Below are positions 1 through 5,437 of a DNA stretch of 6,526 bases, in pieces (the stretch's first letter is position 1; every line of letters begins with the position of its first letter). The DNA comes from Muribaculaceae bacterium. Its GTDB lineage: Bacteria > Bacteroidota > Bacteroidia > Bacteroidales > Muribaculaceae. Both the position numbers and the translations under genes were made by a program. The notes beneath the pieces were generated by a model that was not told the DNA's origin, made no database searches, and worked only from the letters and a program-made list of their open reading frames with translations. The DNA is taken from positions 1-6,526 of the forward strand of contig JAFLTK010000171.1 in the NCBI GenBank assembly GCA_022511505.1, given 5' to 3'.

Positions 1-1105
1 CGGGGCGGTTGGTGTCGTCGGCGTTGGGTTTGCCGCCTGGCCATCCGGTGATTGTTCGCTGCAAGTCGTTGAATATCTTTATGTTGACATTGTAGGCGCT
101 TCCATAGATGGCGAGGAGCTCGCCGAGCTCATAGTCGGTGTAGTCTTTGTTGGTCAGTTTGAGGATTGGTTTGCCGGTCACATCGCTTAGCCAGATGATG
201 GCGCGGCGAATGAGTTTGTCGTCCCATTCACATGATGTTACTCTCCAGGGGTGGGAGATGCGGGTGAGTTCCTCGGCGGCGGGTAGGTCGAGGACAAAGC
301 GGACGTGGTCGTGGTGTTGCAGGAATGATGCGGGGACGTTGGACGAGGCAGGTTCCTCGATTGTTTTCTTGACAATACCGGCTTTCTTTTCACCCCAGGC
401 AATGGCGATGATGCGCTCAGAGGCGAGGATATTCTTGATTCCGAGGGTTACACCGGTCGTTGGAGCGACGTCACAGCGGAAGTCAGAGGCGACCTGATGG
501 CGCAGGTTATTGGACAGGAGGACCAGACGGCACATTGATGTCTCGATCGAGCCCGGCTCGTTGAAACCGAGCATACCGTTGTAGCCCAACTGGCAGATTG
601 TCAGGTCAAGGCCCCCGGCGTTGGCAATCTCTTGTTCATACTCCTTGCAGTGGTGGTACATATCCTCTCGCGCGATTGTCGAGTCAAAGGAGTGGATGTT
701 GCGGGGGTTGATGTCGATGTGGTCAAGAAAGACGTTCTTGAGTGCTTTGAGGGTCGAAGGGCTCTCGGGAGTGACAGGGAAAAACTCACAGAGGTTAAAG
801 ACGATAACCTTGCTGAATGAGATTTCCCCTTTTTTGTATAGTTCAATTAGTTCGGCGTAAACCTGATGTGTGTTTGCTCCGATACTCAGGGCGAGTACAC
901 AGCGACCTTTTTGAGCAACGTTGCGGTGGATAATTTCCACAATCTTGCGTGCCATGTACTTGGTTCCGTCGTTGACGGTTTCAAAAATTTTAGTGTAGAC
1001 ACGTTCTTCACGTGTCAAGGCCGTTCTTTCGAGGTCCCCTTCAGGCTGATAATAGCGCTTGGGGGTACGGTCCAGCTTGATTTGTGAACTAAGATTTGTC
1101 TTCAT
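1..1105 (-). CDS. NagB-like (glucosamine-6-phosphate deaminase-like) protein, partial at 3' end
   Basis: 368 codons are visible from ATG at 1105, and the frame is open to the window edge, so the C-terminus is missing. Residues about 35-285 follow the NagB fold: the strand and loop FNLCEF (103-108), LGYNGMLGFNEP (173-184) and a TLGIKNIL stretch (220-227) align to the deaminase core. Residues about 286-368 (HPWRVTSCEWDDKLIRRAI, TGWPGGKPNADD) match what I recall of the linker in the roughly 660-residue Bacteroides NagB-like proteins such as BT_0258, which continue into a PIG-L/LmbE deacetylase domain; that domain would lie outside the window. Three catalytic positions of true NagB are changed: Asp72 is Cys106, Asp141 is Asn176 and His143 is Met178. 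The Glu of NEP is kept (Glu183). The phosphate loop is also degenerate (LSIGANTH). Deaminase activity is therefore doubtful; a regulatory or PIG-L-dependent role is inference. The gene has its own promoter at 1128-1158. Confidence 0.85.
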   Translation of the reverse strand, partial: MKTNLSSQIKLDRTPKRYYQPEGDLERTALTREERVYTKIFETVNDGTKYMARKIVEIIHRNVAQKGRCVLALSIGANTHQVYAELIELYKKGEISFSKVIVFNLCEFFPVTPESPSTLKALKNVFLDHIDINPRNIHSFDSTIAREDMYHHCKEYEQEIANAGGLDLTICQLGYNGMLGFNEPGSIETSMCRLVLLSNNLRHQVASDFRCDVAPTTGVTLGIKNILASERIIAIAWGEKKAGIVKKTIEEPASSNVPASFLQHHDHVRFVLDLPAAEELTRISHPWRVTSCEWDDKLIRRAIIWLSDVTGKPILKLTNKDYTDYELGELLAIYGSAYNVNIKIFNDLQRTITGWPGGKPNADDTNRP

Positions 1106-1127
1106 GGCGGGTTAGTATTTCGATATG

Positions 1128-1158
1128 CAAAAGTAAATAGGAATTGGGTAACTTGCAA
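1128..1158 (-). promoter_or_regulatory. Bacteroidales-type promoter for the NagB-like gene
   Basis: Read on the minus strand, the -7 box is TACTTTTG (1128-1135), a full match to TAnnTTTG. It is preceded by 20 bases and then TTG (1156-1158) as the -33 element. Transcription would start near 1121, giving a leader of about 16 bases before the ATG at 1105. A second -7-like box, TAGATTTG, lies at 1162-1169 but has no TTG at the right distance, so it is a weaker alternative start. Confidence 0.65.
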
Positions 1159-1179
1159 TAGCAAATCTACCAATTTCAA

Positions 1180-1215
1180 ACAAATTAAGAATTAATAATG
1201 TATATTTTAATTTGT
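1180..1215. repeat. AT-rich inverted repeat, 9-base arms, in the rmuC/NagB-like gap
   Basis: ACAAATTAA at 1180-1188 is exactly complementary to TTAATTTGT at 1207-1215, with an 18-base spacer. It lies just upstream, in the direction of transcription, of the NagB-like promoter and downstream of rmuC. It could be a regulator-binding site or a weak 3' stem. The arms are AT-only apart from one pair and no U-tract follows, so it is not a standard terminator. Such repeats also arise by chance in AT-rich DNA. Confidence 0.35.
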
Positions 1216-1236
1216 GGGCAGTTTTATTTCACAGTA

Positions 1237-1297
1237 GGGTGGGGTGGTGGGGATAGTGGGAGTAGTGGGAATAGTGGGAATAGAGGACGGGAGGGGG
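1237..1297 (+). other. G-rich tract with quadruplex-forming pattern
   Basis: The plus strand carries eight runs of three to five G within 61 bases, separated by 1, 4, 5, 6, 6, 10 and 1 bases. This meets the usual G3+N1-7 pattern for a G-quadruplex more than once. The minus strand, which is the transcribed sense here, is correspondingly C-rich, so the quadruplex would form in the template strand of any read-through from rmuC. The tract starts about 22 bases downstream of the rmuC stop and lies upstream of the NagB-like promoter. A role in transcription pausing or termination is inference. Confidence 0.5.
1253..1288 (+). repeat. 9-base tandem repeat (ATAGTGGGA), about 3 to 4 units
   Basis: Units at 1253-1261 (ATAGTGGGA), 1262-1270 (GTAGTGGGA) and 1271-1279 (ATAGTGGGA) are nearly identical. 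A decayed fourth unit (ATAGAGGAC) lies at 1280-1288. The array sits inside the G-rich tract and supplies several of its G-runs. It looks like a slippage-derived microsatellite in non-coding DNA. Confidence 0.6.
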
Positions 1298-1319
1298 AAA
1301 TACTCTCTATTTTAGTATG

Positions 1320-2537
1320 TTATTGGGGGAGCGATTGCTCGTCGGGGAGATTCTTGGTTGTTTTGGCTCCGAGGTCGCGGAGTTTGCGGGCACGGGAGAT
1401 GAGATTTCCGTTTCCGTCGGCGAGCTTGTTCATGGCAGCGGTGTAGGCTGTGCGGGTTGTGTTGATGGCTTTATCGATTTTTTCCATATCGCCGACGAAG
1501 GCGACAAATTTGTCGTACATGCGTCCTGCTGCTGTTGCGATGTCAAGGGCGTTGCGATACTGTGCTTCTTGTGTCCACATTCGGGCGACGAGTCGTAGGG
1601 CTGAAATGAGGTGGGTTGGGGAGACGATGAGGACTCGACGATCGTAGGCGTCCTGCCATAGTTTGTTATCGAGGCGCATGGCTTCGATGTAGGCGGGTTC
1701 GACGGGGATGAACATGATGACGAAGTCGACGGTTGATGGCCCGAGGTGGTCTTGGTAGCTTTTGGCGGCAAGTGTGGCGACGTGTTTTTTGACGGAGGCG
1801 AGGTGTCGGGCGGCTGCATGGGTTCGGGTTTGGTCATCGTCGGCGGCGACGAGGTCTATGAATGCGTTTAGTGATACTTTGGAGTCGATGATGATTGAAC
1901 GGCCGTCGGGATAGGAGACGACGACATCGGGGCGCAGTCGTCGGTTGTTGTCGTCGCGCAAGGTGCGACCGGCGTCGTCGGTTGTCTGTTGCATTGTGTA
2001 ATGAATACCTTCGATTAGCCCTGACTTGCTGAGAATTGTTTCGAGGACCATCTCACCCCAGTCTCCTTGAACCTTGTTGTTGCCGCGCAGGGCGGTAGAG
2101 AGTTCTTTGGCTTCGCGACCTATGGATTGGTTTGTCTCGACGAGTTCTTTGATGCGTGCGGCGAGGGCAAAGCGTTCGCGGGCTTCGGCAGAGTAGGTTT
2201 CGGTGATGTTTTTCCCGAGGCGGTCTACTTCTTGGCGCAGCGGGGCGAGGATTTCGTTGAGTCGTGTTTCGTGTTCGGTTTTGAAGATTTCTGACTGTTG
2301 GCGCAGGATTTCGGTTGATAAGTTTTTGAATCTGAGTTGGTTTTCGACCTCGCGGCGGCGATATTCGGTTTCTTGGTTGTCGAGGCGTTCGACGAGGCGG
2401 GCGTTTTCGGCTTGGAGTGTGGCAAGGTTTGCGCGGGCGGAGTCGAGGTCGCGGCGAGTCTTCTCGGTAGTGCGGTTCATGACGATAGCAAAGGCGACGG
2501 CGATGACGGCGATGAGGATGGAAAGAGTTGAAATCAT
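1320..2537 (-). CDS. rmuC: RmuC family protein, membrane-anchored with nuclease-like fold
   Basis: 405 residues. An N-terminal hydrophobic segment (about 1-20, ISTLSILIAVIAVAFAIVM) is a likely membrane anchor or signal anchor. Residues about 22-110 form a charged coiled coil. The RmuC core follows: QGDWGE (157-162), RPDVVV (202-207) and IIIDSK (215-220) form the PD-(D/E)XK-like site, with Asp204, Asp218 and Lys220 as candidate catalytic residues. FIPVEPAY (276-283) and the RVLIVSPTHLISALR stretch (301-315) are also typical. Length and architecture are normal for the family. In E. coli, loss of RmuC changes the rate of recombination at inverted repeats; its exact reaction is not settled. The ATG at 2537 begins the hydrophobic segment directly. 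No strong promoter is visible in the 112-base gap after dnaJ, so read-through from grpE-dnaJ is possible. Confidence 0.92.
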   Translation of the reverse strand: MISTLSILIAVIAVAFAIVMNRTTEKTRRDLDSARANLATLQAENARLVERLDNQETEYRRREVENQLRFKNLSTEILRQQSEIFKTEHETRLNEILAPLRQEVDRLGKNITETYSAEARERFALAARIKELVETNQSIGREAKELSTALRGNNKVQGDWGEMVLETILSKSGLIEGIHYTMQQTTDDAGRTLRDDNNRRLRPDVVVSYPDGRSIIIDSKVSLNAFIDLVAADDDQTRTHAAARHLASVKKHVATLAAKSYQDHLGPSTVDFVIMFIPVEPAYIEAMRLDNKLWQDAYDRRVLIVSPTHLISALRLVARMWTQEAQYRNALDIATAAGRMYDKFVAFVGDMEKIDKAINTTRTAYTAAMNKLADGNGNLISRARKLRDLGAKTTKNLPDEQSLPQ

Positions 2538-2649
2538 GGGAGATAGATATGCAAAAGACCAATCAACCCCGGCGCGATGGTCGAGGTTAATTGGGCTTGG
2601 TTATTTGGTTAGTTTTGTTTTTGGTCTGATTTTGATTTTGTTGGGTTGT
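2538..2649 (-). other. dnaJ-rmuC intergenic gap, AC-rich and nearly G-free on the transcribed strand
   Basis: The half of this 112-base gap next to dnaJ (about 2592-2649) reads on the minus strand as A/C/T with only a single G, in runs such as CAAAAACAAAACTAACC. Such RNA would be unstructured. No hairpin terminator is seen after dnaJ. A TTTTGC box at 2551-2556 resembles part of a -7 element, but its first two bases do not fit TAnnTTTG and there is no TTG about 20 bases upstream. A 12-base string (GATATGCAAAAG, plus strand) is shared with the NagB-like leader (1122-1133 and 2546-2557). Confidence 0.5.
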
Positions 2650-3834
2650 TTAGTCAAAAATGTGATTAAGTTTGCTGAAGATGCTTTTTTTGGTGCTTTC
2701 GCTGGGGTTCATGTTTGGCTTGGCTTTCATAGCCTCGAAGGTTTGGCGCTCGTCGTCGGTCAGACGTTCGGGCATGTAGACCATTACGTTTATGAGTTGG
2801 TCACCGGCGGCTTTAGTGTTGTAGTCGGGTATGCCTTTGCCGCGGAGGCGGAGAACCTTGCCGGGTTGGGTTCCGGGGGCAATCTTGATGCGTGCGCGAC
2901 CCGTCAGGGTAGGAACCTCGACGCTACCACCGAGGACGGCTGTCGGGATGTCGAGCATGAGGTTGTAAATGACGTCGTTGCCGTCGCGGATGAGTTCAGG
3001 GTGGGGTAGTTCTTCGATGACGATGAGGAGGTCACCGTTTGAGCCACCGTTGAGGGCGGCGTTTCCTTTACCTTGCATGGTCAGGACCATTCCGTTGTAG
3101 ACACCTGGGTTGATGTGGAACGAGACGGTCTCTTCGCTACGGATGACACCCTCTCCGTGGCAGTGGGTGCATCGCTGGGAGATTGTTTTCCCTTCACCTT
3201 CACAGTCGGGGCAGACGACGTGGGCGGTGTGTACACCAAATAGCGACTGTTGCTGGGTCAGGATTGAACCGGTTCCGTTGCAACGTTGGCAGGTTGTGAA
3301 GGCGGTTCCGTCTTTGGCACCGGTTCCTTTGCAGTTGGGGTCGGGGACAAGAACGGGGATTTTGAGGGTCTTGTCGACACCCTTGGCAATGTCCTCAAGG
3401 GAGAGTTTGAGGGTTATGCGCACGTCGCTACCGCGGCGACGACGTTTGCGCGGACGGCCACCACCACCGGTTGCACCTCCGAAACCGGTTCCGCCAAATC
3501 GACCTCCGAAGATGTCTCCAAACTGGGCGAAAATATCTTCCATGGTGAAACCTCCGGTGCTGAAACCATCAAATCCTTGACCTCCGAATCCTTGGGGACC
3601 ACCGGCGTGGCCAAACTGGTCATAGCGGGCGCGTTTGTCGGGGTTGGATAGGACGTCGTAGGCCTCGGCGGCTTCCTTAAACATGTCCTCGGCATGTTTG
3701 CGCTCGGCCTCAGGCTTGGTGGCGTGCTTGTCAGGGTGCCACTTGATGGCGAGTTTGCGATAGGCTTTTTTTATCTCTTCCTCGGTAGCGGTTTTACTCA
3801 CTCCAAGGACTTCATAGTAATCTCTTTTATCCAT
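2650..3834 (-). CDS. dnaJ: Chaperone protein DnaJ (Hsp40), zinc-finger motif 1 incomplete
   Basis: 394-residue class A J-protein that delivers substrates to DnaK and stimulates its ATPase in the cytoplasm. The J domain (about 4-75) has the HPD motif at 33-35 and an unusually long loop after it (HATKPEAERKHAED, about five residues longer than usual). A Gly/Phe-rich region spans 74-125, then a polybasic stretch RPRKRRRRG (127-135). The zinc-finger region (about 163-230) has CxxCxGxG motifs 2, 3 and 4 intact (Cys182/185, 208/211, 222/225). Motif 1 reads DPNCKGTG, so its first Cys is Asp165 (GAC, 3340-3342). C-terminal substrate-binding domains run from about 235 to 355. It follows grpE by 33 bases, evidently in one operon. 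The start at 3834 gives the standard DYYEVLGV N-terminus. No CIRCE element is visible. Confidence 0.97.
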   Translation of the reverse strand: MDKRDYYEVLGVSKTATEEEIKKAYRKLAIKWHPDKHATKPEAERKHAEDMFKEAAEAYDVLSNPDKRARYDQFGHAGGPQGFGGQGFDGFSTGGFTMEDIFAQFGDIFGGRFGGTGFGGATGGGGRPRKRRRRGSDVRITLKLSLEDIAKGVDKTLKIPVLVPDPNCKGTGAKDGTAFTTCQRCNGTGSILTQQQSLFGVHTAHVVCPDCEGEGKTISQRCTHCHGEGVIRSEETVSFHINPGVYNGMVLTMQGKGNAALNGGSNGDLLIVIEELPHPELIRDGNDVIYNLMLDIPTAVLGGSVEVPTLTGRARIKIAPGTQPGKVLRLRGKGIPDYNTKAAGDQLINVMVYMPERLTDDERQTFEAMKAKPNMNPSESTKKSIFSKLNHIFD

Positions 3835-3867
3835 AACCGATAGATTGTTAGGTGGCTGGTGGATTTG

Positions 3868-4458
3868 TTATTGACCTACGGCGACCGATGCGTGACGCAG
3901 CACTTTGTCATTGATTGTGTAACCCTTTGTTGGGGTATCGATGACTTTTCCTTTTTGGTCGGGGTCGTCGGTAGGCACCATTGCGATGGCGTTGTGTAAG
4001 TCGGGATCAAAGTTCTTTCCGGTGCTTTCTATGGGCTTGACACCGTTGTTTTCGAGGTACTTGACGAGTTTGTTGTAGATGAGTTGGAGCCCTTCCTTGA
4101 TGGCCTCGGCGCTGTCGCTGGATTTGTTGGCCTCGATGCCTCGTTCCATGTCGTCGACGATGGGGAGAAGGTCTTTCATGGCCTTTTCAGAGGCATTGCG
4201 GATGATTTCGCTCTTCTCGCGGCCGGCGCGTTTACGGTAGTTATCAAACTCGGCAAGGAGGAACACATATTCGCGTTTCTCTTTGTCAAGGGCAGCTTGA
4301 GCTTCGGCCAGTTGTTTTTTTAGGGCCTCGGTTTCGTCGGCTTCATCGACGGGGTCAACGTCAACAACCTCAGCCTCGACGACTTCGGTTTCATCTATTG
4401 TCTCGGGCTTGGCCTCCTTGGCGGCTTTAGCCTGTTTTTCTTTATCCTTGTCACTCAT
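3868..4458 (-). CDS. grpE: Nucleotide exchange factor GrpE
   Basis: 196 residues. GrpE releases ADP from DnaK and completes the chaperone cycle with DnaJ, encoded next in the same direction. The first 45 residues are charged and rich in Lys, then Glu, Asp and Val, typical of the disordered GrpE N-terminus. Residues about 43-90 form the long dimerising helix (FDNYRKR at 71-77), followed by LLPIVDDMERGI (97-108). The beta-wing that contacts DnaK contains NFDPDLHNAIAMV (149-161) and GKVIDTPTKGY through VLRHASVAV (170-194). I chose ATG at 4458 because MSDKDKEKQ is a normal GrpE beginning. An in-frame ATG at 4515 would add 19 unrelated residues (MAKFLHNFCLRSPRIKTST) and most of that extension is AT-rich leader-like DNA. 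Confidence 0.95.
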   Translation of the reverse strand: MSDKDKEKQAKAAKEAKPETIDETEVVEAEVVDVDPVDEADETEALKKQLAEAQAALDKEKREYVFLLAEFDNYRKRAGREKSEIIRNASEKAMKDLLPIVDDMERGIEANKSSDSAEAIKEGLQLIYNKLVKYLENNGVKPIESTGKNFDPDLHNAIAMVPTDDPDQKGKVIDTPTKGYTINDKVLRHASVAVGQ

Positions 4459-4540
4459 AGTTGATGTTTTAATTCGTGGACTTCTTAAGCAGAAATTGTG
4501 CAAAAACTTTGCCATATTTCCACTTGTTTTAAAATGATAA

Positions 4541-4572
4541 CAAATTAAACGGCGTAACGTTCACTCAGGCAA
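4541..4572 (-). promoter_or_regulatory. Weak candidate promoter for grpE-dnaJ
   Basis: On the minus strand TTAATTTG (4541-4548) matches TAnnTTTG except at the second base. A TTG (4570-4572, inside the end of ispE) lies 21 bases upstream. Transcription from it would start near 4534 and leave a leader of about 75 bases before the ATG at 4458. No CIRCE-type heat-shock operator is seen. A short inverted repeat (GCAAA/TTTGC, 4500-4512) lies in the leader. Confidence 0.25.
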
Positions 4573-5395
4573 GCGTTCCGACAAAAGTTGACATTTCGGG
4601 GAACATTTGTTCTATCTTTTCTGCCAAAATGTCAGTATCAAATATTCCGAAAACGGCCGAGCCGCTACCCGACATGGCCGCGTATATGGCACCGGCGTCG
4701 CCAAGGGCTTGCTTGATGGAGGTTATGGTTGGTATTTTGGGGATAACAGTGGCTTCAAAGGCGTTGGGGAGGAGGTTGTTCCATTTACAGGGAGAATCGG
4801 CGACGCGACTGGCAAGCGGGAGATCGGGACGGCTGGGCGTTATGTCGCGGTAGGCCAGGGCTGTAGGCACACTCTCGGGTGGCTTGACGAGCACGATTGT
4901 CATGTCACGCAGGTTGAGGTCAATCGGCGCTAACGTGGTCCCAATTCCTGTTGCGAGCATCGGGCGGTTGTAGATGAAAAAAGGGCAGTCGGCACCCACG
5001 GTTGCGGCGACAGCGGCGAGTTCATCGTCATTCAATCCCAATGCGAGCAGTTGGTTGACGCCTTTGAGGGTAAAGGCGGCGTCAGATGAGCCTCCACCAA
5101 GCCCGGCACCATCCGGTACTATCTTGTGGAGATAGATGTCGACAGGCCCCAGGTCGTGACCAACGGCTTGTTCAAGTGCGCGGAAGGCTTTCATTACCAG
5201 ATTTTTTTCGGGCGGACAGTCGACAGGGCGTCCGGTGACTGTCAAAGTGGTTCGCTCGTCTCCGGCAGGGACAATTTCGAGGATGTCGTGCCAAGGAATG
5301 GGATATAGGATGGTTTCAATTTCGTGGTATCCGTCGGCTCGACGTGACAAGATGTCCAACCCAAGGTTTATTTTAGCATTGGGGAAAAGTATCAT
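4565..5395 (-). CDS. ispE: 4-diphosphocytidyl-2-C-methyl-D-erythritol kinase (IspE)
   Basis: 276 residues, normal for the family. A GHMP kinase that phosphorylates CDP-methylerythritol with ATP in the non-mevalonate (MEP) route to isopentenyl diphosphate, in the cytoplasm. NAKINLGL (6-13) carries Lys8, and RADGYHEIET (19-28) is the IspE signature. The ATP-binding glycine-rich loop is PDGAGLGGGSSDAA (94-107). GADCPFF (134-140) carries Asp136, the equivalent of the E. coli catalytic Asp141. GHMP motif 3 is AAMSGSGSAVFGIF (239-252). All key residues are present. It begins 42 bases after the Rpn-like gene with no -7/-33 pair visible in the gap, so it may be transcribed from the promoter at 6463-6494 or from a site I cannot recognise inside that gene. 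Confidence 0.97.
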   Translation of the reverse strand: MILFPNAKINLGLDILSRRADGYHEIETILYPIPWHDILEIVPAGDERTTLTVTGRPVDCPPEKNLVMKAFRALEQAVGHDLGPVDIYLHKIVPDGAGLGGGSSDAAFTLKGVNQLLALGLNDDELAAVAATVGADCPFFIYNRPMLATGIGTTLAPIDLNLRDMTIVLVKPPESVPTALAYRDITPSRPDLPLASRVADSPCKWNNLLPNAFEATVIPKIPTITSIKQALGDAGAIYAAMSGSGSAVFGIFDTDILAEKIEQMFPEMSTFVGTLA

Positions 5396-5437
5396 TTTTG
5401 AATTTTGGTTAACGCGTTGCGTGAGATAGTGAATGGG

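Noticed and set aside
780..836. Possible compensating frameshift at the homopolymer runs near 781-784 and 830-835 in the NagB-like gene
   Set aside because: The frame reads through both runs with recognisable NagB-like sequence (ELYKKGEISF, VIVFNLCEF), so no break is needed.
2053..2562. Minus-strand 169-codon Arg/Pro-rich frame
   Set aside because: It overlaps rmuC out of frame; the composition is that of a shifted GC-rich reading frame and no domain is seen.
2551..2582. Promoter directly upstream of rmuC
   Set aside because: The TTTTG box lacks the leading TA and no TTG lies 19-21 bases upstream, so it falls short of the consensus.
2203..3009. Plus-strand open frame of 268 codons spanning rmuC and dnaJ
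   Set aside because: It is antisense to two well-supported genes, its product has no recognisable domain, and its composition follows the reverse complement of their codons.
4459..4515. Upstream in-frame ATG for grpE at 4515
   Set aside because: The added 19 residues do not resemble any GrpE N-terminus and derive from leader-like AT-rich DNA; 4458 gives a typical start.
4459..4564. CIRCE or other heat-shock operator before grpE
   Set aside because: No TTAGCACTC/GAGTGCTAA arms are present; only a 5-base inverted repeat (4500-4512), too short to call.
5411..5418. Palindrome AACGCGTT before ispE
   Set aside because: Eight-base palindromes are common by chance, and there is no flanking symmetry or U-tract to make it an operator or terminator.
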